Shown piece after piece: positions 33,600-43,716 of a DNA stretch of 50,751 nucleotides. The notes under the pieces were generated by a model, which was given only the letters and a program-made list of their open reading frames with translations, did no database searches and was not told the origin of the DNA. The stretch covers positions 1 to 50,751 of the forward strand of contig DJVB01000001.1 of NCBI GenBank assembly GCA_002440745.1. The letters are read 5' to 3'. The DNA is from Bacteroidales bacterium UBA6267. Lineage in GTDB: Bacteria > Bacteroidota > Bacteroidia > Bacteroidales > UBA1556. Made by a program: the position numbers and the translations under genes. Within the stretch, counting starts at the first letter, position 1, and every line of letters starts with the position of its first letter.

Positions 33600-36500
33600 A
33601 ATAGGAAGAAACTCGAAAAGTTGGGATTTTCAATGCCAACATCGTTAATTCCGACTAACTGCTTCATAAGAAAATCGTTGGAGGGAAAAACATCGCCGGG
33701 AGCCACGACTCGCGCCACAATATAATAAGCCCCATTTGGAACCTGAAATGGCGTATTGAATTGAAATGTATTTGAAACCCCCGGGGCCAGCGGATTTGAA
33801 ACCATTTCGCTTGTCCAATTTGAAGAACCAATCAAGGTATATTCAACAATATAGCTCGACAAAGGAAGCATTCCGGCATTTTTAATGGTTACAACAGGAT
33901 AAGTTGGAATACTCATCTTCGTTGTATCGGTTGGGAAAACCGGAACAACACTTAACCCTGTCAAGGAAGCATCGGCAGTGGGTTGATTTACGTAAACTTG
34001 CTTGCATTTTTCATCATTCGTAAAATAGGTATCACCAACCAGATTAGTTCTGACGCAGATACTATAATCATTTGAAGGTGAGGTGTATGGCGTAACAAAA
34101 GTATAAAGCATTGTGGAGTCGGGTAAAAGTGGTGTCATCGGAAAAATTGTGTCAAAAATCCATCCGTTACTGTCTATTTGATAAGAAATCGGAATGCTAT
34201 CGAGGCTCAAATAACCATTATTTTTAATATTAACCGTTACGTAAACTTGAGTGTTCATTTGGGTTGTAGTTGATGGAGAAACAATTTGAACAACACTCCC
34301 ATCTTTAGCGATTTTGGCAAGTGACAATTCAAAATCATCAATAATCCACCCTTCATTAACTGCATTATTATTATAAGAATGAAAAACAAATCTAAATTGA
34401 ATTGTGTCGCCGAATAAATGATAAAACGGAGATAAAGGATTATCAAGCTGTAAAAAATAAGTGGACTTCATCCAACCAAAACTGTTTCCATTCCATATAT
34501 CCGAAATTGTTGTTGATCGTGTGTACCAATTTATTCCATTAGAATCATTCATTTCACCTAAAGTTGTCCAAGTTGAGTTATCTGTTCGATATTCAATGAA
34601 ACCACCATCAACCAAATGAGTGTAAATGAAATTGTGCCAAAAACTCAAAATCACGCTATCTGCTTGCAAAGGAAGAACGAAAAGGGGTGAATACAGATAA
34701 TCTGTAGTGTTACCTTGATAATTGCCATACAAATTAACCGCCCAAACATTGAAGGGACTATGTGCTTGATTTAATATAAGTTTCTGTGAAATTCCCCGCC
34801 CCCATTGAGTCGAAATAGTATCAGGTATCCAATAATTTGCCCCCTCAAAATCGTCATAATAAGGAAGTTGCGCGATTTTTCTACCATAAATGGTTTTACT
34901 ACTTACATCATTAGTTGTGTTGGAATCTCCGGCCAACATGGTATAAGCTATTAGAGAATGCTCACCTTCAGGAAAATAAAGTGAGTCAACAAAAAAAGTT
35001 ATGGCAGAATCCGGAAGTATGATTTGATTAATCAAAATAGATTTTGGACTTGACATATTAAGGTAATAATTAACTGAAAAGGAATAAACCGTATCTAAAC
35101 CAAAGTTTCGAACTTTGACAAACAGAGAATCAAAGCCGCTATTGGTAATTTTAAAAGGACGCTTGATTTCTTCTACACCAATATCATTTGGAATGGGATT
35201 ACTTAAAGCCACCGTATAATCTTCAGTTTCACCCCAATAGTAAATGGAACAAGGTCCTGTAAAATAAGGGTCATTCTCGTGATATATAATTACACGCATT
35301 CTTGAACGGCCAATTTCTACATTGCTTGGAACAGAAATATTTCCCGAAACGGTCAAACTAGGCAAAGTCAGGTAATCGAAACAAAGCTCATTGGAATCAT
35401 AAAAATCACCATCCCTATTGAAGTCGATATAGATTTGAATGCGGCAATTTTCGATAAATTGTGGATTATTATTGGAAGATGTTATTGCTATAGGAACAAT
35501 CTGACCGGCTTTCAAAAAAACAAATGGATTTATCGAAGTAAAATCCGTATAAATACAATCATCAGAATTACTTGTGTTAACTGAGGAAGCCACATTTACC
35601 GAAACAATATCTTCTCCCGCTTGAACACTTGCAGAGCTAATACAGTAATTAGAAAAATGAGTCACATCCACTTTCAAAGAGTCGTTATATAAGTTTGCAT
35701 CTGCTGGATTTGAAAGAAATACCTCAATATGATAAGTTTGATTATCGTTGAGTAGATTAGCGGTTTTAGAAAAGGTGAAATCGATACTATCTCCCGGCAG
35801 AATAGTCGCTGAAACAGTATCCCAAACTACAGGCTGATAGTTCACTTTGTAGCCAATTGGGATTTGAGATTGAGCCGCAGACCCCATGTTTTGAAGTCGT
35901 ACCACAATATTTTCATCACCTGTTAAATACATTTTAGAGATGGGTGAAATTAGTTTTTTCAACCCGATATCATTAGCAGGCTGTGCACTTGGAACAACCT
36001 CAATCAACCGCCTTGTCGATTGGCATCCTGAAGGTTCCATTTGAATAGTCACATTTGGAATATAATAACATAATAACGAATTATAGTAATAATCAGTCAA
36101 GGTTGGGTCAACATACGAATTATTCGAGTAAGAAATCGACCGACTATTATTTGTTCCTGTACATCTTATAGTGCCAGCATTATAAACCATGTAGGGTTCT
36201 TTAGTCATGGCAATCACCAAATTTCCTGTGCCATCGTAATCCATCGGATTGTCAAGAATCAACTCAATAATACCTTGAGACAAATTGATGGTGTCGGTTG
36301 AAACTTTACTTAATTGATTAACCGGAATCCAATCATATTCACTTATAAAATTTGATTTATTGGACACACCCATGTATATGGTCAGAATTGCTTCGCCCGG
36401 AATAGAAAGAGTTTCATAGGAATAAAACAATTTCGTGATTTTCCCTTTAACCCCTTTTAGCTCTGATGGATAATAAATGCTTTGCGTATAGCTAAATGAA

Positions 36501-39500
36501 CTATATGGTGCAAATGGCAATTGAGAATGGGTTTCAGTACTATATCCGGTTGTTACAATTCCTCCAATCCATCCCCCTGTGGCAGCCACATAAAACGAGT
36601 CTTTTTGATAGTTATTCGCTGTGATATAAATATTTCCGGTATCCAAAATCGTGTTGGAAGTAATATCATCGTACCACATAATTCTTTCCGGTGACTGTGC
36701 ACTTAAAAAAGCGGGAGCACCCCAAGGAATATTGACAGGAGTATTAGCTGTGGGAGATAATGGAGTATGGCGAGTTTGGTAATAAATCAGGCTTGAGTCA
36801 TTGTTTTTATGCGTATCTCCCACATAATCAACCCATGCTTTAATTGAAAGAACAGAATCTGTAAGATGATTTGTGCCAAGATAGACCAAAGTTGAAAACG
36901 TATATTCAACAGAACTATTTGCTAAAATTTGCTGACTAAAGTTTTCGGTAACGACTATGCCGTCATTTACCCGATAACTAACACTCGCAGAACTAGATTG
37001 AGCCGGATTGTTTAAGGTATCGAGACCTTTGTTTGAAATCTGAACTTTGATTGTTTTATGAGTCTGACCGCAAGCAAATGGGGCAACAATAATTTCTGTT
37101 ACAGATGCGTCCTTGTGTGCGATGCCATATATTTTTTTGCATAATGAATTATTAAACGCATTAGCATCTGCGGCCCAATTAACTGTTGCGCAACAATTTA
37201 TATCTCCCGCGGTGACTGTAAACGGAAGTAGTTGCACCGTATCTATTTCTCCGGCCAATAACGGAGAGGAAATATTTTGCGTGGCGGTACTTCCGCCATT
37301 CAACGATTGCATCAGACTATAATTGGAAACGGTGGAAACGCCAACATTTTTAATTACAGCTAAAGGTGCTATAACTTGCCCTTCAATAATGCTATCCATT
37401 GGCATTATCAAACTGACTAAGCCTAAATCATTCATTTGCTGAGGCAATTCATCGGCACCGATTGTAGAAGCATAAAGACTACGCGTTTGACCATCAATAT
37501 CCGTTGTAACTGCGGACAACGGAACACCTAAACCAACCAAAGACGAGTTTTTTAAATGCAAATTCGTTGAGCTAACAAATGGCGGTTTTAATTGCCAACT
37601 ATTGGTTTCGTTTCCCCACACACTTCGATAGGAATCTAAATTATTATAATCTGAAATCCGGTTTATTAACCTATTACCACTACTAAAGTGCACATTATTC
37701 TTTACTTCGCCTGTACCGTCAAAACCAGAATAATAAACCGTATAGCCTAAGGAATCGTAAAAGATATTATTTCTGATATTCACCGGACTGTGATAATCTA
37801 AAGCTTTGATTTCTAATGCTATATTATTTGAATTTCCATGTGAAATAAAAACACTATTATAATCGATATCCAAATTAGAAACGTATAAAGCCCTTATGCC
37901 TATCATTGTGTTTGTGCCGGATGAAATGCTAATCATATTGTTGGAAAACAAAGAACGAAGGCCTTGGGAGGCAGAGACTTGATTTAAAAATATTCCTTTA
38001 GCATTATATATTGGTTTTAACTGAATGATATTCTTCGATAGAACCAAGTCATTAACATTTAGAACTGAAATTGCATAATCAACTACAGATTGTGTTGAAT
38101 CGCTAATTATTAGATTATTTTCGATAATAACATGGTTGACATGGCCTACATAAATTGCTCTGTACTTAAATCTATCAAACACATTGTTTCTGATATAAAT
38201 ATCGCTATTTCCTCCAATTGAATTAGAAATACTTAATCCTCCCAATGTTTTTTCAAATCTATTATCACTTATGTTAAAATTTTTCTTTTTAGAAATATCA
38301 AAGTAAATGGTCTTATAATAAATTGAATTAGGTGCTAACAGATTTCCAATAAACCTGTTATGAGTGATATTTATATTTTCGTTGTTACCTCTAACTGCTA
38401 AAACCTCATGTCTGGTAGTGCTTAAGGTTTTCATGGTAAGACCGCTTATGGTAAGATTCGAGAAATTCTTAATTTCAAAAACATATTCAATATTAGACGG
38501 ATTATACTGAAGAATTACCTCAGAGCTGTCGTCGTTTAAACTTTTAATAGTAAGTGTATTAATGGAATCTATGCCAATGATATTAGAAAGGTAAACTTTG
38601 TCGGTATAGACGCCGGAATCCAGATTTAAAACCACCGGCCCACAAACGCCACAATCATGCATGCTTTGTATGGCTGAGGATAAATTCGGAAAATCGTAGT
38701 TTTGGTTAGGGTTGCTATAACCAATTAAAACTGAGCCATTAAAAATGGTTTTAAACGACATAAAAGAGCTGTCGTTATAAGAATAAATATCGTTCTGATT
38801 ATTTGGTGAAAACGTAAACGCTTTTGCCTTATGGATGCCACCTGAGGGAAAAAGGAAGCCGAGATTTACAGTGTCGGTTTGGCTTAAGGCTAAATTTCCA
38901 TTCCAAATAAATGTATCTTTTACAATATCATCCAACATATAGGCTATCTTAACCGAGGTTAAGTTATTTGCGCCATAATTTTTCAAAATAGCCTTTAAAG
39001 GTTGAGCTGTACCAGCAGGAAAGCTATCGGAAGAGGAATAAAATAAGCGGATTAAACCTGCATCAATTTGAGGAAAGCTATCAACATAAATATTGAAAGA
39101 AGAGCGTGGGCTTTCGCAGGAAGTTGTCTTCATTCCCAACCTAATAAATGGACGAGTTTTTTTTCTTGTTCGAGATGTTACGTTACAAATATTTGTGTTA
39201 GAATAAGATGTATAGTAAAGAGAACTATAATTTTGGGTTTGTTGATAATACATCGAAGCATTTGAGCCTGAATTAGTACTTGTAAGGCATATTTGTATCA
39301 CAATATTCGATGTTCCATCCCAAAAAAACGATGAAAAAAATTGATGTGTATTCCAACCGGCAGTTAAACCCAACGAACCATTTGTGGAATAAACCTGCTT
39401 AAGACCACTCTCCCACTGATTCAAATCAACAGAATTTGTTTCTCCCATATAAATTTCAAAACTTTGAAAATTCGGCTGATAATAAATATTATGAATATTG

Positions 39501-42500
39501 AATGCAATGGATTCAATGTATCCTGCTTCAAATCCTTCACTTTTCAATTCAGAGGCATGGATTAAATACTGTTCTCTTCTGTTTTTTTCGGATGGTCCAT
39601 ACGGACACGGTGATGAATTGGTATAGGAATAGACCGACCCAATTGAATAGGCAGTATGGTCCAAAAACACTCTATGACTTACCCAAAACCGTGTGGAATC
39701 AAAGATTGGAGGAGTGATGAAAACTGAATCAATGGTCAATGGAATAAGGGAACTGTCTGAGTCGTACCAAAAGGCTATACCTGCATTATTATAAAGCGTA
39801 TCCGAGGTTGCATAAGGAATTGTATCGTCGGATATTATGGGGGGATTAGGAGTGTATTTACTTATAAAATAGCTAATTAACGTATCATTTGAGTAATTAG
39901 TATCGCATAAATAATGTGCATAAAATTTTATGGTAAAAGTCGAATCCTTTAGAAAATTTGCCACGCTTAGGTTAGCCTTTGCTTGAAACGAATAGGCGAA
40001 AGTATCTAAAGGGGCAATGGGGTCGTTGATTTGTTCAGTAATGGGGTTTAGGCTTCCTGCAATTTCATAACTTACTGATAAATTGTTAATAATGCTATCA
40101 TTACCCACATTTTTCAATAAAACAGTTATAGTTTCTGAAGTGTCCAAACCACAACCTCCGAGATTTTCGACAGAAATCACCGCAATATCGCAGCTAACCG
40201 GATCAAACTCATCGGCTCCACGGTCAGGATGAATGGTATTACGACTTTCACCATCAATATCTACCGGCACTTTTGAGACAAAATAACCAAGTCCGTTCAT
40301 CATCGAATTGGTTATATGTAAATCAAAAAGCCCTTGATACTGCGGATTCAAAGTGTCGCTATGTAAATCTTTATTTCTTTTAATTTGCCACTCAACTAAA
40401 TTAGCACAAGCTGGAGCAAAGGATTTTTGAGAATTAAGTCTGTAAAACGAGTTGTAGTCACTAATTATTTCCGAAACTTGAATCGGATAGTATACAATAA
40501 GGGAACCTACGGCATTCTGTGTGAATACATTGTTTCGAATCCTTATATTTTCAATAATATTATTTCCATTTAGTTGACTGAAAAAAATTGTGGCGCTATA
40601 AGGCTTGTATCCTCTCAAATTGACGGTATTGAATAATATATCAATATTTGAGGAAGAATACACGTAAATACCTGATGCATAAGTTGATGAGCTTGAGTTT
40701 ACATACAAATCCACCATATTATTGAAACAATCTGCCAGATTTACAGTATCGAACAGCGATTCATAAAAATAAATTCCGGTAGCGTTTGGAGTGTTGAAGG
40801 TAGTAATTTTATTTCCATTGACAGTTGCATTACCGCTACAATTCGACAATTGAATACCTACAAAATTGCTATAATCCGAATTTGTTTCTATCTCATTTTT
40901 AGAAATAACCGGATTGTTCAAATTTTGCACATAAAGCATCGTCCCATAACAATTGATTATTTCATTTGATTCAAAACGGCATCCATTGGACAGAACATCT
41001 GCTTGAACCCAAATTCCATTGGTACCGTTCACCAAAACAGAATGCGCAATAACAAGACTATCCCCTGCAAAGTTTTCGACATGAACCAAGTTGCCTCTCG
41101 GGTCGCTATCGGTCTGAGGATAAGCAGATTGAACTATGCAATTGCGAAATGAAATATTATTCGATTCATTTCTGACATGGATAACTTTGGAAAAATAATT
41201 ATCCAACGATTTTAAGGTTAATGACTTGAAATGAATATTTGAAACTCCATCAAGTTTTACCACATAGTTATCGGAAAGATAATTTGCATCCGAAGTGATT
41301 ATCACATCTGTGCTGTCTCCGGTTGCCGACTGAAAGGTTATGGTATTTATTTCTGAAGAACCATAGATAGAACTTAGAAAAATTTGCTCATTATACACTC
41401 CTGGCTCTAAATTAAACACCACCGGACCGGAAACACCACAGTTTTGTAGATGATTGACGGCATGAGTTAAAGTAGCAAAACCTGTAGCGGTATCTCCAAT
41501 GGAATAAGTCCCATTCAATAAACTATCACACCCATAAAAAACCAACTTCATGGTATCATTTGTCAGATTCAGGTCGCTATAATTGTTTGGGTTTTCAGTC
41601 CATACTTCAAGAGAGTGTATTCCGGAGCTAATGGTTTTAGTACCTAAAACGATGTCTGCGGATGTAGAATCCGGAAATAAGTTTCCGGAAAAAGCATAAT
41701 CATTTTGTTGAATACTGTCGAAACGCCATTTAACAACCGCAGACAAAATGGGATCAATACCAAAATTTTTTAATCTTACCGAAATAGGAACTGCTTGATT
41801 TGCAACAATATGCCCGCTTGGACTATTTATTTCTCCTATTCCAATATCGCCTGTAACTTGATAAGGCTGAAGATTTAAATACAGATTTGGCCGAGAATGA
41901 AATGAATTCCCTATGGAAAAGGTACAACCCACATCAGAAGGTGCAGTTCCATCTTGTTTCCATAGTTTACCACTGATATGAGTCCCGACAATGTTGACAA
42001 AACCCACAGGATAAGCGTTATCGAAACACATATCAATCAACAAATTACTTGATCCATCCCAAGGAAAAGGATTTGGCAATGTAAACTGAATTAAACCATT
42101 ATATGGCAAAACAAAATCTCCTGAATAAACAGTAATCCATCCGCTACTTAAGTCAAATCCGGTGAGTGTTGATTGAGTTGTAGGTTTAATCTTTACATTA
42201 AAATTATGATACATTTGTCCGTAGCTGCTTTCAACTTGAAAACCGAAAGCTGAAATTTCGCCCGTAAGCACCGAACCATTGTTTATCTCAGACGAAAGAT
42301 ATAGTGCCTGAGTACGACAATCGGAAGCAAACTGAGAAAATGGATATGTGCAACCATTGATTCCGTTTCCAATAATTACCGAGCCTCCTGGGGCATATTG
42401 GCTATAAAAACTCAGCTCGGAAGTTGAATCAAAGTTTTGTGCAATTGAGTTATCGTGAGCCTTAGCATAATAATAGATTTTTCGACCAAAACCCAATAAA

Positions 42501-43321
42501 GGTATTTCAGCAGAAAAAGTGTCCGCCGAAACCAATTGCATGGGAAGATTCCCTGAAATACTATCTGAAGTCCGATAAAACAAGGTTACAGAAGAAATAC
42601 CACTATTATCAGTTGCTTTTACTTTAACTCGATATGGGCCCGGAGAAAAAATAGTATCCATAGGCATAATCGGTAAAAAACTAACCACGGGTGGTATTAA
42701 TTCCGAAACAGAAACTGAAACTTTTATATCATCTATTAGCCAACCATAATTTCCATTAGCACCTCCTCCATTAGTAAAATCAGTTAACATAAATCGGATT
42801 TTAACCTGACTTTGATTTGAAACGTAGGAGCTGATATCAAACTTTTCGTGATGCCACCAACTACTATCAGGAGTGGCTGTATTATTCGTATTCAACCAAT
42901 TAGTATAAGATGATGAATTAAATCTGAAACCAAGAGAGGTTTGGTAAATTCCATTGCCTTCATAGCCGGAGGTAATTGTTTGCCAGTTTAGTCCATTATC
43001 AATGGAAACTTGGATAATTGCTGCATCGAGATAATGAATCTTTGCAATTTGATCAAACTCAAGAATGATATAATATTGATTTAAGCAACTAAAGGAAGGG
43101 CTGGTAAGATAGATGGAATCGTTAGTCCCAACAGGAGTCCAGATTGATTTAGCACTATCGCTTGATAAGGTATTTGTTACTGTCCATCCATTGATTCCAC
43201 TTTCTGAAGTAGAAATCATGGTGTGAAATGAACCTTCGAAACTTTCTTGAAAAGCAATACTTTGTGAATAGCCATACATCAAGAAAAGAAGCCCGATAAG
43301 TAATAAACAAACTTTCTTCAT
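33356..43321 (-). CDS. Giant modular secreted protein with T9SS tail (3321 residues)
   Basis: Signal peptide about 1-19 (ending MYGYSQ). The rest is a chain of modules: a MAM/jelly-roll-like domain (about 20-210), an Ig-like segment, CARDB-like domains recognisable by GLDT or NYGLDTVxS strands, a right-handed beta-helix (about 600-1035) ending DIDGESR and GADEF, CARDB and Ig-like domains, a second beta-helix (about 1529-1955) ending DIDGQTR and GADEL, more CARDB and Ig-like domains, a GEVED domain (about 2557-2701; FIDFNRDGDF-like strand and YYWGETEDYTV), a second jelly-roll, three CARDB-like domains and an 85-residue T9SS type A tail. No catalytic site is evident, so a surface adhesin or matrix role is the best guess. 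A collinear paralog lies immediately upstream on the same strand. Confidence 0.93.
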   Translation of the reverse strand: MKKVCLLLIGLLFLMYGYSQSIAFQESFEGSFHTMISTSESGINGWTVTNTLSSDSAKSIWTPVGTNDSIYLTSPSFSCLNQYYIILEFDQIAKIHYLDAAIIQVSIDNGLNWQTITSGYEGNGIYQTSLGFRFNSSSYTNWLNTNNTATPDSSWWHHEKFDISSYVSNQSQVKIRFMLTDFTNGGGANGNYGWLIDDIKVSVSVSELIPPVVSFLPIMPMDTIFSPGPYRVKVKATDNSGISSVTLFYRTSDSISGNLPMQLVSADTFSAEIPLLGFGRKIYYYAKAHDNSIAQNFDSTSELSFYSQYAPGGSVIIGNGINGCTYPFSQFASDCRTQALYLSSEINNGSVLTGEISAFGFQVESSYGQMYHNFNVKIKPTTQSTLTGFDLSSGWITVYSGDFVLPYNGLIQFTLPNPFPWDGSSNLLIDMCFDNAYPVGFVNIVGTHISGKLWKQDGTAPSDVGCTFSIGNSFHSRPNLYLNLQPYQVTGDIGIGEINSPSGHIVANQAVPISVRLKNFGIDPILSAVVKWRFDSIQQNDYAFSGNLFPDSTSADIVLGTKTISSGIHSLEVWTENPNNYSDLNLTNDTMKLVFYGCDSLLNGTYSIGDTATGFATLTHAVNHLQNCGVSGPVVFNLEPGVYNEQIFLSSIYGSSEINTITFQSATGDSTDVIITSDANYLSDNYVVKLDGVSNIHFKSLTLKSLDNYFSKVIHVRNESNNISFRNCIVQSAYPQTDSDPRGNLVHVENFAGDSLVIAHSVLVNGTNGIWVQADVLSNGCRFESNEIINCYGTMLYVQNLNNPVISKNEIETNSDYSNFVGIQLSNCSGNATVNGNKITTFNTPNATGIYFYESLFDTVNLADCFNNMVDLYVNSSSSTYASGIYVYSSSNIDILFNTVNLRGYKPYSATIFFSQLNGNNIIENIRIRNNVFTQNAVGSLIVYYPIQVSEIISDYNSFYRLNSQKSFAPACANLVEWQIKRNKDLHSDTLNPQYQGLFDLHITNSMMNGLGYFVSKVPVDIDGESRNTIHPDRGADEFDPVSCDIAVISVENLGGCGLDTSETITVLLKNVGNDSIINNLSVSYEIAGSLNPITEQINDPIAPLDTFAYSFQAKANLSVANFLKDSTFTIKFYAHYLCDTNYSNDTLISYFISKYTPNPPIISDDTIPYATSDTLYNNAGIAFWYDSDSSLIPLTIDSVFITPPIFDSTRFWVSHRVFLDHTAYSIGSVYSYTNSSPCPYGPSEKNRREQYLIHASELKSEGFEAGYIESIAFNIHNIYYQPNFQSFEIYMGETNSVDLNQWESGLKQVYSTNGSLGLTAGWNTHQFFSSFFWDGTSNIVIQICLTSTNSGSNASMYYQQTQNYSSLYYTSYSNTNICNVTSRTRKKTRPFIRLGMKTTSCESPRSSFNIYVDSFPQIDAGLIRLFYSSSDSFPAGTAQPLKAILKNYGANNLTSVKIAYMLDDIVKDTFIWNGNLALSQTDTVNLGFLFPSGGIHKAKAFTFSPNNQNDIYSYNDSSFMSFKTIFNGSVLIGYSNPNQNYDFPNLSSAIQSMHDCGVCGPVVLNLDSGVYTDKVYLSNIIGIDSINTLTIKSLNDDSSEVILQYNPSNIEYVFEIKNFSNLTISGLTMKTLSTTRHEVLAVRGNNENINITHNRFIGNLLAPNSIYYKTIYFDISKKKNFNISDNRFEKTLGGLSISNSIGGNSDIYIRNNVFDRFKYRAIYVGHVNHVIIENNLIISDSTQSVVDYAISVLNVNDLVLSKNIIQLKPIYNAKGIFLNQVSASQGLRSLFSNNMISISSGTNTMIGIRALYVSNLDIDYNSVFISHGNSNNIALEIKALDYHSPVNIRNNIFYDSLGYTVYYSGFDGTGEVKNNVHFSSGNRLINRISDYNNLDSYRSVWGNETNSWQLKPPFVSSTNLHLKNSSLVGLGVPLSAVTTDIDGQTRSLYASTIGADELPQQMNDLGLVSLIMPMDSIIEGQVIAPLAVIKNVGVSTVSNYSLMQSLNGGSTATQNISSPLLAGEIDTVQLLPFTVTAGDINCCATVNWAADANAFNNSLCKKIYGIAHKDASVTEIIVAPFACGQTHKTIKVQISNKGLDTLNNPAQSSSASVSYRVNDGIVVTENFSQQILANSSVEYTFSTLVYLGTNHLTDSVLSIKAWVDYVGDTHKNNDSSLIYYQTRHTPLSPTANTPVNIPWGAPAFLSAQSPERIMWYDDITSNTILDTGNIYITANNYQKDSFYVAATGGWIGGIVTTGYSTETHSQLPFAPYSSFSYTQSIYYPSELKGVKGKITKLFYSYETLSIPGEAILTIYMGVSNKSNFISEYDWIPVNQLSKVSTDTINLSQGIIELILDNPMDYDGTGNLVIAMTKEPYMVYNAGTIRCTGTNNSRSISYSNNSYVDPTLTDYYYNSLLCYYIPNVTIQMEPSGCQSTRRLIEVVPSAQPANDIGLKKLISPISKMYLTGDENIVVRLQNMGSAAQSQIPIGYKVNYQPVVWDTVSATILPGDSIDFTFSKTANLLNDNQTYHIEVFLSNPADANLYNDSLKVDVTHFSNYCISSASVQAGEDIVSVNVASSVNTSNSDDCIYTDFTSINPFVFLKAGQIVPIAITSSNNNPQFIENCRIQIYIDFNRDGDFYDSNELCFDYLTLPSLTVSGNISVPSNVEIGRSRMRVIIYHENDPYFTGPCSIYYWGETEDYTVALSNPIPNDIGVEEIKRPFKITNSGFDSLFVKVRNFGLDTVYSFSVNYYLNMSSPKSILINQIILPDSAITFFVDSLYFPEGEHSLIAYTMLAGDSNTTNDVSSKTIYGRKIAQLPYYDDFEGANYWIPDTISTQWGRGISQKLILNQAHSPFNVWAVNLYGNYQGNTTDYLYSPLFVLPLQADSVILSFWHNFIYTHLVDGGFIEYRTDNSTWTTLGEMNDSNGINWYTRSTTISDIWNGNSFGWMKSTYFLQLDNPLSPFYHLFGDTIQFRFVFHSYNNNAVNEGWIIDDFELSLAKIAKDGSVVQIVSPSTTTQMNTQVYVTVNIKNNGYLSLDSIPISYQIDSNGWIFDTIFPMTPLLPDSTMLYTFVTPYTSPSNDYSICVRTNLVGDTYFTNDEKCKQVYVNQPTADASLTGLSVVPVFPTDTTKMSIPTYPVVTIKNAGMLPLSSYIVEYTLIGSSNWTSEMVSNPLAPGVSNTFQFNTPFQVPNGAYYIVARVVAPGDVFPSNDFLMKQLVGINDVGIENPNFSSFFLFQNEPNPAADLTIISYQIPNAGMVKFELRNTLGQTIRHEESTQTAGTHNIELDIRSLRNGVYYYTVEYNKQRRTMKMVVSR

Positions 43322-43373
43322 GATAAATATATAATTGGATTTACATGCTTGTGGGGATAAAAATTTTACCGTA

Positions 43374-43408
43374 CAAATATAATAATAAAATAGTGGTAAT
43401 TCTACAAA
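43374..43408 (-). promoter_or_regulatory. Promoter of the 3321-residue protein gene
   Basis: The minus strand has TTTG (43408-43405) and TATATTTG (43381-43374) with a 23-bp spacer, giving a leader of about 45 bases. It lies just after the terminator of the upstream giant gene, so the two paralogs are separate transcription units. Confidence 0.55.
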
Positions 43409-43418
43409 TTAGAAAAAA

Positions 43419-43449
43419 TAAAAAAAACTCCGACCTTTCGACCGGAGTT
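43419..43449 (-). terminator. Terminator of the second giant gene
   Basis: Same 10-pair stem with GAAA loop as at 33309-33332 (here 43449 to 43426), followed on the minus strand by a T run. Confidence 0.88.
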
Positions 43450-43716
43450 TTTATATTCAGATGAGATTAGAATTATCGGCTTACCACCATTTTCATAGTG
43501 CGGCGCTGCTTGTTGTACTCAACGGTGTAGTAATAAACTCCGTTGCTCAGCGATCTTATATCCAATTCTATATTGTGAGTACCGGCAGTTTGGCTGCTTT
43601 CTTCGTGACGGATGGTTTGACCAAGCGTGTTGCGAAGTTCGAACTTAACCATGCCTGCATTTGGTATTTGATAGCTGATGATAGTCAGGTCGGCAGCAGG
43701 ATTGGGTTCGTTTTGA
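43421..43716 (-). repeat. Homogenised 3' cassette, copy 2 (T9SS tail plus terminator)
   Basis: Partner of 33304-33599. The encoded tails differ at only a few residues (for example EESTQ against EESSQ, SLRNG against SLSNG). Confidence 0.92.
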
